Positions 1-5,573 of a DNA stretch of 5,573 bases are shown piece after piece. The position numbers and the translations under genes are program-made. Where the stretch lies: NCBI GenBank assembly GCA_003486025.1, contig DNHA01000120.1, forward strand, positions 1-5,573, read 5' to 3'. Origin of the DNA: Micrococcaceae bacterium. GTDB lineage: Bacteria; Actinomycetota; Actinomycetes; Actinomycetales; Micrococcaceae. Each line of letters begins with the position of its first letter. Position 1 is the stretch's first letter. The notes under the pieces were generated by a model, which saw only the letters and a program-made list of their open reading frames with translations, did not search any database and was not told the DNA's origin.

Positions 1-611
1 ACATCCAAGGTACGTGGACCGTGGACACCCTCAACGCGTTCCAGCTCGATATCACTGGTGGCCGAAGGACCTGAAATCCACGTCAAGGGACGGGTAATGG
101 TCAGCCGCGGCATCGCCTCGGGAAGCAGCTGCACAATGCTGGAAACCGGAACGATGCACAGATGATGATCCGGAACCAGCGAGATCGCACGGCGGCCCTG
201 ATCGGGTTCGCCGTCCAGAACGATGGTTCCCGACTCGGCAATGGAGACCCGTGAAGAGGTCACTACCGCGCTGGTTGCATCCAGCTCGGCCACGGTAAGC
301 CGTGCGCCTGGAGCGTCGGCAAGCTGGGCCACACCCTGCGGCAGATTGGACAGCCACTGCTGATCCAACCCGTGAGGGTAGACCACAGAATTCGCGTTCT
401 TCAGTTTCAAAGCGACAAACTCGGGGATCTGCGCGGTCTCGATCACCTCAACGCCGGCCTTGTAGTCGAGCAGCCGGTCAACAAGCAGCTCGATCAGTTC
501 TTCTTCCGGCATCTGGGAACTCGTGCGGTATTCGCGCGGAGTTTCCTCGGCTACCGGTGCGTCGGACAGCGCCGAGCGGATGCGGCCGAGGATTTCTTCT
601 TTGGCGCTCAC
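1..611 (-). CDS. lutC: Lactate utilization protein C, LUD domain (3' end outside window)
   Basis: LutC is a soluble LUD-domain subunit of the LutABC L-lactate oxidation system, which turns lactate into pyruvate in the cytoplasm; LutC itself lacks Fe-S cysteines. The visible reading frame gives 203 full codons plus two bases of the next. Motifs seen are AESGTIVLDG at about residues 125-134, PDHHLCIV at 147-154, and SGPSATSDIELERVEGVHGP at 180-199, the family's C-terminal signature. LutC proteins usually end soon after this signature, so probably only about 10 residues are missing. The start is GTG at 609-611, chosen because a strong Shine-Dalgarno AAGGAG lies 5 nt upstream (617-622) and because the GTG overlaps the lutB stop in a GTGA. 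This predicts translational coupling. It is the last visible gene of the lutABC operon. Family identification is firm; the exact biochemical role of LutC within the complex is less well defined in general. Confidence 0.93.
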   Translation of the reverse strand, partial: MSAKEEILGRIRSALSDAPVAEETPREYRTSSQMPEEELIELLVDRLLDYKAGVEVIETAQIPEFVALKLKNANSVVYPHGLDQQWLSNLPQGVAQLADAPGARLTVAELDATSAVVTSSRVSIAESGTIVLDGEPDQGRRAISLVPDHHLCIVPVSSIVQLLPEAMPRLTITRPLTWISGPSATSDIELERVEGVHGPRTLD

Positions 612-2080
612 TTGGACTCCTTCTGGTCACTCCACCAGTCGCGGAAAGACTTGTTTGGCGGGGCAGGGATATCGCGGCTCTGGGTCCAGCCCGCTGCGAT
701 GCCCGGAAGCTTCTTGATCTTCTTGTCCTTGCCTGCCATCAGCCGGCCCAGCGGAAGTGCCTTTTCCAGCAGGCCAATGTTCTTGCCCTTGCCCAGTGCC
801 CAGGATCCGCCCTTCATCAGCAGGTCCATTTGGGTCGGAAGCTTATGGGTTTCACGCTTGGCATCCACATCTTCACCACGCAGGTGAACGAGTATCTCCG
901 GGATGTTGATCTTCACCGGGCACGCGTCATAGCAGGCGCCGCACAGCGAGGAAGCGTAGGGCAATGAGCCGTTATCTTCGGCTTCGATGCCTGTCATCAA
1001 GGGGGAGAGGATCGCACCGATGGGGCCCGGGTAGGTTGAACCGTAGGCGTGGCCCCCGGTGCGCTCATAGACCGGGCAGACATTCATGCATGCCGAGCAG
1101 CGGATGCAGTTCAACGCGGTGCGCCCAAAACGGTCCGACAAGGCGCGGGTGCGTCCGTTATCCAACAAGACGATGTGCACGTTCTGCGGCCCATCATCTT
1201 CGGTGACACCAGTCCACAGCGAGGTGTAGGGGTTCATGCGCTCGCCGGTGGAAGAACGTGGAAGCAGTTGCATGAAGACTTCCAGGTCTTCCCACTGCGG
1301 GAGGACTTTTTCGATGCCCATCACGGTAATGAGGGTTTCTGGAAGGGTCAGGCACATTCGCCCGTTGCCTTCGGATTCCACCACTCCCAGCGTTCCGGTA
1401 TCTGCCAGTGCAAAGTTCGCTCCGGAGATGGCGACCTTGGAGGCGAGGAATTTCTTGCGAAGGTGGGAGCGGGCCGCCTCGGCCAGCTTGGCTGGCTCAT
1501 CGGTAAGGGTTGGGTCTACCCCGGGCATTTCCTTCAAGAAGATATCGCGTACCTGGGTGCGGTTCTTGTGGATTGCGGGCACCAGGATGTGGCTTGGTTT
1601 ATCGTGGCCCAGCTGGACAATCAGTTCGGCGAGGTCGGTTTCAAAGGCTTCGATGCCTTCGGTTTCGAGGTGCTCGTTCAGGCCAATTTCCTGGGTGGCC
1701 ATGGACTTGACCTTGACCACCTCGGTGGACCCGGTTGCTTTGACCAGTTCCGTGACGATCTTGTTCGCCTCGGACGCATCCCGCGCCCAGTGGACGATGC
1801 CGCCGCGGGCGGTGAAGTTCTTTTCGAACTGCAGCAGCAGCTCTTCGATATTGGCCATGGCGTTGTTCTTGATGGCCGCGCCGGAGTCGCGCAGATCGTC
1901 CCAGTCGGGAAGTTCGCCAACAACTTTGAGCCGTTTATCGCGAATGGTGTGGGTCGCGTGGCGCAGATTTTTGCGCATCTGGGTATTGCCCAGTTCGCGG
2001 TGTGCGGCCTGCGGGAATGGCTCTTCTTCGTAGAGGTTGCCATGTCCGGGTGCTGGCATGCCGAGGAATACCTGGGTCAC
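608..2080 (-). CDS. lutB: Lactate utilization iron-sulfur protein LutB (LUD domain plus Fe-S cysteines)
   Basis: LutB is the central iron-sulfur subunit of the LutABC L-lactate oxidising system (the YkgF type in E. coli). The protein is 490 aa, close to the usual 470-490. An N-terminal helical part is followed by a LUD domain at about residues 75-310, with KSKSM-like KVKSMATQEIGLNE at 123-135, FALADTGTLGVVESEGNGR at 223-241 and LLDNGR at 305-310. A ferredoxin-like region follows: CIRCSACMNVCP (C325, C328, C331, C335) and CGACYDACP (C380, C383, C387). HAYGSTYPGPIGAILSP lies between them. The C-terminal GWTQSRDIPAPPNKSFRDWW is also typical. The start is GTG at 2078-2080: it overlaps the lutA stop as GTGA, and GGAAGAG (2092-2098) lies 11 nt upstream. 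An ATG at codon 8 lacks any ribosome site and was not chosen. The gene overlaps lutC by 4 bp downstream. All expected cysteines are present, so it looks functional. Confidence 0.96.
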   Translation of the reverse strand: MTQVFLGMPAPGHGNLYEEEPFPQAAHRELGNTQMRKNLRHATHTIRDKRLKVVGELPDWDDLRDSGAAIKNNAMANIEELLLQFEKNFTARGGIVHWARDASEANKIVTELVKATGSTEVVKVKSMATQEIGLNEHLETEGIEAFETDLAELIVQLGHDKPSHILVPAIHKNRTQVRDIFLKEMPGVDPTLTDEPAKLAEAARSHLRKKFLASKVAISGANFALADTGTLGVVESEGNGRMCLTLPETLITVMGIEKVLPQWEDLEVFMQLLPRSSTGERMNPYTSLWTGVTEDDGPQNVHIVLLDNGRTRALSDRFGRTALNCIRCSACMNVCPVYERTGGHAYGSTYPGPIGAILSPLMTGIEAEDNGSLPYASSLCGACYDACPVKINIPEILVHLRGEDVDAKRETHKLPTQMDLLMKGGSWALGKGKNIGLLEKALPLGRLMAGKDKKIKKLPGIAAGWTQSRDIPAPPNKSFRDWWSDQKESK

Positions 2081-2841
2081 AGTGTCACCGTCTCTTCCAT
2101 GGTGCTAGCCAGAATATCGGCTAGGTGCAGGGTTTTGGGTTTGGCACCGGTGCGCGAAAGTCCGCCACCGATGTGCATCAGGCAGGAGGCGTCGCCGCCG
2201 GCGCAGGCCGAAGCGCCGGTGGAGCAGATGTTCTTCACCTTGTCTTCGAGCATGGCCGAGGAAACATCGGCATTCTTGATCGAGAAGGTGCCGCCGAAGC
2301 CGCAGCACTGGTCGGCTTCCGGCAGTACCTCGACGTTGATTCCGCCGACGGTCTTGAGCAGATCCAGCTGGCGGTCGCCAAGCTGCAGCGAACGCATGCC
2401 GTGGCAGGACGGGTGGTAGGTGATGGTGTCGGGGAAGTAACTGCCCAGCTGCTGCGCTGCATCAGTTATTCCCAAAACGTCAACGAGGAGCTGAGAGAGT
2501 TCGTACGTACGATTGCCCACCGCTACCGCGCGTTCCTTCAGCTCGGGTTTGCCCAGGCGTTCGGCCAGGCGGGGGTGCTGGTGCTTCACCGAAGCGACGC
2601 AGGAACCCGAGGGCGCCACCGCGACATCGTAGTCATCGGTATCAAAGGCATTGACGTGGTTTTCCACCACAGGCAGGGCTTCAGGCATATACCCGGAATT
2701 GATGTGCATTTGCCCACAGCAGGCCTGAGCCTTGGGAAATACGACTTCATGGCCCAAGCGTTCCAGGATTTTCACGGTCGACTTGGCGGTTTCGGGGTAC
2801 ATGGCATCCACGATGCATGTGGCAAAGAGAGCAATCCGCAT
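2077..2841 (-). CDS. lutA: Lactate utilization protein LutA, (Fe-S)-binding CCG-domain protein
   Basis: LutA is the first subunit of the LutABC L-lactate oxidation system and belongs to the CCG-domain family (related to GlpC and heterodisulfide reductase subunit B; YkgE in E. coli). The protein is 254 aa, within the usual 238-260. It has two CCG modules: C9, C41-C42-G43 and C81 in the first; C146, C179-C180-G181 and C220 in the second. These cysteines are expected to hold Fe-S clusters. HPSCHGMRSLQL at 143-154 and CCGFGGTFSIK at 179-189 are family signatures. The start is ATG at 2839-2841 because GAAAGAG (2850-2856) sits 8 nt upstream and MRIALFATC matches the family N-terminus. An upstream in-frame ATG at 2874 would lie inside the operator and the predicted transcription start region, so it is unlikely. 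It heads the lutABC operon and its stop overlaps lutB by 4 bp. Confidence 0.96.
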   Translation of the reverse strand: MRIALFATCIVDAMYPETAKSTVKILERLGHEVVFPKAQACCGQMHINSGYMPEALPVVENHVNAFDTDDYDVAVAPSGSCVASVKHQHPRLAERLGKPELKERAVAVGNRTYELSQLLVDVLGITDAAQQLGSYFPDTITYHPSCHGMRSLQLGDRQLDLLKTVGGINVEVLPEADQCCGFGGTFSIKNADVSSAMLEDKVKNICSTGASACAGGDASCLMHIGGGLSRTGAKPKTLHLADILASTMEETVTL

Positions 2842-2849
2842 AGTAATAA

Positions 2850-2856
2850 CTCTTTC
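2850..2856 (-). promoter_or_regulatory. Ribosome binding site of lutA
   Basis: On the minus strand GAAAGAG lies 8 nt before the ATG at 2839-2841. It decides the start of lutA against the longer in-frame version beginning at 2874, which has no ribosome site. Confidence 0.65.
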
Positions 2857-2858
2857 GA

Positions 2859-2877
2859 AGTGTGGTCTGACCATACT
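2859..2877. promoter_or_regulatory. Predicted LldR/FadR-type operator O1 (lutA side)
   Basis: The core TGGTCTGACCA (2863-2873) is a perfect odd palindrome. The dyad extends to AGTGTGGTCTGACCATACT (2859-2877) with one mismatched pair. It fits the TNGTNNNACNA pattern known for the C. glutamicum LldR operator and the TGGTC-N-GACCA core used by FadR-type GntR proteins. It overlaps the last base of the predicted lutA -10 and the presumed transcription start, so a bound repressor would block RNA polymerase. The likely ligand protein is the FadR-type regulator encoded at 4693-5400; this is inference. Confidence 0.85.
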
Positions 2878-2902
2878 ATGCGTTGAACTTTCTATAAGTC
2901 AA
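2873..2902 (-). promoter_or_regulatory. Predicted promoter of lutABC
   Basis: Read on the minus strand, TTGACT (2897-2902) matches the -35 consensus at five of six positions. After an 18 bp spacer comes TAGTAT (2873-2878), a four-of-six -10. Transcription would start near 2866, giving a leader of about 25 nt that contains the lutA ribosome site. Operator O1 covers the -10 edge and start point. The -10 could also be read one or two bases further upstream. Confidence 0.6.
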
Positions 2903-2907
2903 GACTT
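2896..2907. repeat. Short inverted repeat AAGTC-AA-GACTT
   Basis: A perfect 5 bp inverted repeat with a 2 bp centre overlaps the predicted lutA -35 and touches the first bases of a candidate lldP -35. It does not match the TGGTCNGACCA operator. It could be a site for another regulator or chance; the evidence is only the symmetry and position. Confidence 0.3.
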
Positions 2908-2934
2908 GTTGTGATGGCCCTCACCTTGTACGCT
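2906..2934 (+). promoter_or_regulatory. Candidate promoter of lldP-lldR
   Basis: TTGTTG (2906-2911), a 17 bp spacer and TACGCT (2929-2934) form a weak sigma-70-type promoter, with start near 2941 inside operator O2. An alternative is TTGTAC (2926-2931), 17 bp and CATATG (2949-2954), starting near 2961 inside O3. That alternative would place the CRP-like site around -43, close to a class II activator position. Neither has a strong -10, so the true start is open. Confidence 0.35.
2910..2925. promoter_or_regulatory. Predicted CRP/GlxR-like binding site
   Basis: TGTGATGGCCCTCACC matches the CRP-family pattern TGTGA-N6-TCACA at nine of ten defined positions. The same pattern is used by the actinobacterial cAMP-binding regulator GlxR. 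It lies between the two divergent promoters, centred at 2917.5: about 51 bp upstream of the likely lutA start, and about 23 or 43 bp upstream of the two candidate lldP starts. It could link lactate use to global carbon control. The match is seen; binding is inferred. Confidence 0.5.
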
Positions 2935-2936
2935 TG

Positions 2937-2949
2937 GTGGTCGGACCAC
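2937..2949. promoter_or_regulatory. Predicted LldR/FadR-type operator O2 (lldP side, upstream copy)
   Basis: GTGGTCGGACCAC is a perfect palindrome around the core TGGTCGGACCA (2938-2948). It begins 3 bp after the candidate lldP -10 at 2929-2934, over the presumed transcription start. Its centre (2943) lies 75 bp from that of O1, close to seven helical turns, so the two could face the same side of the DNA. Confidence 0.82.
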
Positions 2950-2952
2950 ATA

Positions 2953-2963
2953 TGGTCAGACCA
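2953..2963. promoter_or_regulatory. Predicted LldR/FadR-type operator O3 (lldP side, downstream copy)
   Basis: TGGTCAGACCA is a perfect palindrome with the same core as O1 and O2. Its centre (2958) is 15 bp from that of O2, leaving 4 bp between the two cores. It ends 9 bp before the lldP ribosome site, inside the presumed leader. Confidence 0.82.
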
Positions 2964-2972
2964 ACTTCGAGT

Positions 2973-2977
2973 AAGGA
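2973..2977 (+). promoter_or_regulatory. Ribosome binding site of lldP
   Basis: AAGGA lies 10 nt before the GTG at 2988-2990. It sets the lldP start there rather than at TTG 2934 or ATG 2952, which fall within or between the operators and have no ribosome site. Confidence 0.7.
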
Positions 2978-2987
2978 CGCCCACACC

Positions 2988-4664
2988 GTGTTTACACCAA
3001 CAACGGATCCTGTAGCAGGAAGTGTTGCGATCTCGGCACTTATTGCTCTGATCCCACTTCTCACCTTCTTTATTTTGCTGGCGGTGGTCAAAACCAAGGC
3101 GCACGTTGCCGGTCTTGGCTCCTTGGCAGTTGCCATCATCATCGCAATTTTCGGCTGGCAGATGCCGGTCGGGATGGCGCTCAACTCGGGCGTGATGGGC
3201 ATGGTCTTCGGCGCCTTCCCGATCGTCTGGATCGTTGTGATGGCCATCTTCCTCTACCAGGTGACGGTCAAATCCGGTCGCTTCGAGGATCTGCGCCGCG
3301 TCTTTGACGTAATCGGCGGCGGAGACGTCCGCATCCAAGCGGTACTGATTGCCTTCTGCTTCGGTGGCTTGCTCGAAGCGCTGGCGGGATTCGGTGCCCC
3401 GGTGGCGATTACCGCGACCATGCTGCTGGCTCTGGGGCTGGCCCCGCTGCGTGCAGCCTGCGCGGTACTGATCGCCAATACCGCTCCGGTGGCCTTCGGC
3501 GCCGTGGCTATTCCCATCACCACCGCTGGTGCACTGACCGGAATCCCGGCCGCAGACATTGGCGCCGTAGTTGGCCACCAGTCACCGCTGCTGGCATTGT
3601 TTGTTCCTTCGATTCTGGTGTTGGTGATCGATGGCTGGCGAGGCATGCGCCAGACACTTCCAGCCACCCTGACCATTGGTCTTTCCTTCGGCATTGCCCA
3701 GTGGCTTTGCGCGACCTACTTCTCCTACGAACTGACCGACATTGTTGCTTCGCTCGTTGGTTTGGCCGCTGCCGTTATACTGCTTCGTTTCTGGACTCCG
3801 AAGGGTGCCGATGAGGCCCGCCAGCGTGTGCTGACAGCGGAAGCAGCCGCAGAACCTGTTGAGCGTAATCAGAAGCTTCACGGAGCCAACACCTGGATGG
3901 CTTTGTTCCCTTACCTGCTGGTCATCGTGATCTTCGGTGTGGCCAAGCTGTGGAAGCTGGGCGTCGATATTCCCAAGTGGCTGGCAAGCACCGACATCAA
4001 GTTCGGTTGGCCAGGACTGCACGGCAACATCTTGAATGCCGCCGGCGAACCAGTATCATCCACGATCTACAACTTCCAATGGCTATCATCGCCTGGCACC
4101 TTGTTGCTGATTACCGGCGTGATTGTTGCCTTTGTTTACTCGCGTAATACCGGCAATGGTGAATATGCGATGACCTTTGGCGAAGGTCTGGCCGAAGTTG
4201 GCAAGACCATCTACAACATGCGATACGCAGCGCTGACCATCCTGTCGGTTCTGGGACTGGCTTACGTCATGAACCTGTCGGGACAGACAATCACCGTGGG
4301 TACCTGGCTTGCCGGTGCCGGTGGATTCTTCGCATTCCTCTCGCCAATCCTGGGCTGGATCGGTACCGCAGTAACCGGTTCCGACACCTCGGCTAACGCA
4401 CTGTTCGCCAAGCTGCAGCAGACTGCCGGCGTAAATGCCGGGATCGACCCAACCCTGCTGGTTGCCGCAAATACCTCCGGCGGCGTGGTCGGCAAGCTGA
4501 TCTCGCCGCAGAACCTGGCCATCGCCGCCACCGCGGTAAAGATGGAGGGCCAGGAGTCGGTCATCCTGAAGAAGGTCGCTGGCTGGTCCGTTGGCATGCT
4601 GCTGGTACTTTGCACCCTGGTTTACCTGCAGTCCACCCCGGTGCTGTCCTGGATGCTTCCATAA
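2988..4664 (+). CDS. lldP: L-lactate permease, LctP/LldP family
   Basis: This is an integral membrane transporter of the lactate permease family (TC 2.A.14), which imports lactate, and in some members glycolate, with protons. From the GTG at 2988 the protein is 558 aa, close to the 551 aa of E. coli LldP. About 12 or more hydrophobic segments run through it. Family signatures are GGLLEALAGFGAPVAITAT at about residues 126-144, NTAPVAFGAVAIPI at 164-177, GWIGTAVTGSDTSANALFA at 456-474 and ANTSGGVVGKLISPQNLAIA at 494-513, and the chain ends in WMLP much like LldP (WMIP). A polar loop at about 271-300, rich in Glu and Ala, is probably cytoplasmic. The gene is divergent from lutABC and followed by the regulator after 28 bp, so the two are probably one transcript. 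Context favours lactate as substrate; glycolate cannot be excluded from sequence. Confidence 0.95.
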   Translation: MFTPTTDPVAGSVAISALIALIPLLTFFILLAVVKTKAHVAGLGSLAVAIIIAIFGWQMPVGMALNSGVMGMVFGAFPIVWIVVMAIFLYQVTVKSGRFEDLRRVFDVIGGGDVRIQAVLIAFCFGGLLEALAGFGAPVAITATMLLALGLAPLRAACAVLIANTAPVAFGAVAIPITTAGALTGIPAADIGAVVGHQSPLLALFVPSILVLVIDGWRGMRQTLPATLTIGLSFGIAQWLCATYFSYELTDIVASLVGLAAAVILLRFWTPKGADEARQRVLTAEAAAEPVERNQKLHGANTWMALFPYLLVIVIFGVAKLWKLGVDIPKWLASTDIKFGWPGLHGNILNAAGEPVSSTIYNFQWLSSPGTLLLITGVIVAFVYSRNTGNGEYAMTFGEGLAEVGKTIYNMRYAALTILSVLGLAYVMNLSGQTITVGTWLAGAGGFFAFLSPILGWIGTAVTGSDTSANALFAKLQQTAGVNAGIDPTLLVAANTSGGVVGKLISPQNLAIAATAVKMEGQESVILKKVAGWSVGMLLVLCTLVYLQSTPVLSWMLP

Positions 4665-4692
4665 TCGAGTTCAAGGCTAAAATGGTCTACTG

Positions 4693-5400
4693 ATGTCTAT
4701 AAATCCAGCTCCGCGTGCGTACCAAGTAGTCCTCGACTCAATCGAGGCCGACCTGCGCTCGGGAAAACTCGCGCTAGGGGACCAGCTCCCCGGCGAGCGT
4801 GCGCTCGCGGAGCAGCATCAGATTTCTCGTGCCTCGGTACGTGATGCCATCAGAATTCTTGATGTGCTGGGTTTGGTGAAGACCTCCACAGGATCCGGAC
4901 CAAATTCGGGTGCCGTAATCATCTCCAATCCCGCCGCCGGAATCTCGCAGGCCCTGCGAATGCACTTGGCTGCAAAAGGGATCAACGTCCGCGAGATCGT
5001 TGAGTCGCGTATTTTGCTGGAAACGTGGGCCGCGCAGATGCCTCCACGTAACCCGCTCCATGCGCAGCAGGTCATTGATCGAACCGCGGTGTTGATTATG
5101 CGCATGGATGACGCGCAGCTATCTCGCGAGGAATTTCACCGCATCGATGCAGAATTCCACGTGCTGTTAGCCTCCATGGCGGGAAACACCGTGGTGGAGT
5201 CGATGATGGAATCCTTGAGGCATTCGATCAGCCATTATGTTGCTGAATCGATTCCCAACGACGAATCTTGGCAGCCGGTCGTGCGTGTGCTTCGACGCCA
5301 GCACAAGGCGATCCATCACGCTTTCGCCACTAACCAGCGCGAACGTGCTGCGCAGCTGATAGAAGAACACATCACCTGGTTCTACTCGCAGACGCGCTAA
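4693..5400 (+). CDS. lldR: GntR/FadR-family transcriptional regulator, LldR/LutR-like
   Basis: This is a 235 aa one-component regulator. An N-terminal winged helix-turn-helix spans about residues 8-78. It carries PGERALAE (33-40) and SRASVRDAIRILDVLGLV (45-62), with R36, R46 and R50 in the positions that contact DNA in FadR-type proteins. A wing, KTSTGSGPNSGAVI, follows at 63-76. The C-terminal FCD ligand-binding domain (about 97-230) keeps the metal-binding set D152, H156, H204 and H226, with spacing as in C. glutamicum LldR. Proteins of this type repress lactate genes and are released by lactate. The three TGGTCNGACCA palindromes at 2859-2963 are the likely targets, so the protein would control both divergent units and its own expression. 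The start is ATG at 4693; no good ribosome site is seen (AAGG at 4673-4676 is 16 nt away). FadR type is certain; the lactate role rests on context and operator match. Confidence 0.9.
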   Translation: MSINPAPRAYQVVLDSIEADLRSGKLALGDQLPGERALAEQHQISRASVRDAIRILDVLGLVKTSTGSGPNSGAVIISNPAAGISQALRMHLAAKGINVREIVESRILLETWAAQMPPRNPLHAQQVIDRTAVLIMRMDDAQLSREEFHRIDAEFHVLLASMAGNTVVESMMESLRHSISHYVAESIPNDESWQPVVRVLRRQHKAIHHAFATNQRERAAQLIEEHITWFYSQTR

Positions 5401-5409
5401 GACCGCTTT

Positions 5410-5455
5410 GAAAGCCGTAGCCCTCGACTCTGTCGAATCGAGGGCTACGGCTTTC
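5410..5455 (+). terminator. Strong hairpin terminator after lldR
   Basis: An 18 bp perfect stem (5410-5427 with 5438-5455) encloses a 10-base loop. The base of the stem is GAAA/TTTC, its core is GC-rich, and it begins 9 nt after the lldR stop. There is no long T-run after it; only the TTT inside the stem's base. Such hairpins are common at gene ends in high-GC Gram-positives, and the symmetry would also let it act on the opposite strand. Confidence 0.8.
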
Positions 5456-5573
5456 GCTGTAACGACTATGCGTTTTTGGAAAATTTAGTACTCATTTCCC
5501 GGGTGCCAGCCGAGACTACTGCTCGCGATACTCACTGGGTACGGTCCGGCTGGTTCCTCTGCTCAAGAATGGA
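5456..5573. other. Right flank with no gene called
   Basis: These 118 bases hold an AT-rich stretch (about 5470-5490) but no convincing promoter or ribosome site. On the minus strand an open frame enters from the right edge and stops with TAG at 5516-5518. Its last residues would read PFLSRGTSRTVPSEYREQ. The PSEYR near a C-terminus recalls AraC-type regulators, but 18 residues are too few to name a gene. Confidence 0.3.

Noticed and set aside
2842..2874. A longer LutA starting at ATG 2874, adding 11 residues
   Set aside because: The extension would be encoded by operator O1 and the predicted transcription start region, has no ribosome site, and does not match the family N-terminus.
1049..2886. 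Long plus-strand open frames opposite lutA and lutB (456 and 253 codons)
   Set aside because: They are antisense to well-recognised lut genes, show no protein family features, and arise from the codon bias of the minus-strand genes.
2934..2987. A longer LldP starting at TTG 2934
   Set aside because: The extra 18 codons run through operators O2 and O3. The GTG at 2988 has a proper ribosome site and gives the usual protein length.
2892..3578. Minus-strand open frame of 228 codons opposite the start of lldP
   Set aside because: It is low-complexity, rich in Asp, Gly, His and Arg, has no recognisable domain, and crosses the divergent promoter region. It is a shadow of lldP.
4683..4693. TGGTCTACTGA just before the regulator start, as a fourth LldR operator
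   Set aside because: Only one half-site is intact; the other half does not fit GACCA, so the palindrome is absent.
5516..5573. C-terminus of an AraC-type regulator entering from the right edge on the minus strand
   Set aside because: Only 18 residues are visible. PSEYR is suggestive, but the spacing to the preceding FxSR-like residues is shorter than in AraC proteins.
1..5573. Mobile elements, CRISPR arrays, tRNA or an unknown multigene system
   Set aside because: No transposase, direct-repeat array, terminal repeats or cloverleaf was seen. All five genes fit the known lactate uptake and oxidation module.

Overview
The window holds a complete-looking L-lactate uptake and oxidation locus from a high-GC Gram-positive bacterium. 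The best guess is an actinobacterium of the Micrococcaceae (Arthrobacter/Glutamicibacter type). That guess rests on a GC content of roughly 58-60% by eye, GTG starts on three of the five genes, translationally coupled genes, and a FadR-type regulator with an actinobacterial LldR-like wing and operator. The genus cannot be fixed from the sequence alone.

Layout: positions 1-2841 on the minus strand carry a tightly coupled lutA-lutB-lutC operon, with lutC running off the left edge just short of its C-terminus. Positions 2842-2987 form a compact divergent control region. Positions 2988-4664 on the plus strand encode a lactate permease of the LctP/LldP family. A GntR/FadR-type regulator (LldR/LutR-like) follows at 4693-5400, 28 bp downstream. 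A long hairpin at 5410-5455 closes that unit. The remaining 118 bases on the right hold no gene I can call with confidence.

How the genes work together: LldP imports lactate. LutA (two CCG domains), LutB (LUD domain plus ferredoxin-like cysteines) and LutC (LUD domain) are the known iron-sulfur lactate oxidation system that yields pyruvate. The FadR-type protein is the likely lactate-responsive repressor. Its predicted operator, TGGTCNGACCA, occurs three times in the divergent region. One copy overlaps the -10 and start of the lutA promoter. Two tandem copies lie just downstream of the likely lldP promoter. A CRP/GlxR-like palindrome between the promoters suggests an added layer of carbon-source control.

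I see no previously undescribed system here. The genes belong to a known module, and the parts most worth a second look are the operator arrangement and the CRP-like site. No tRNA, rRNA, CRISPR, insertion sequence or attachment site was seen. No gene-free stretch exceeds 300 bases.
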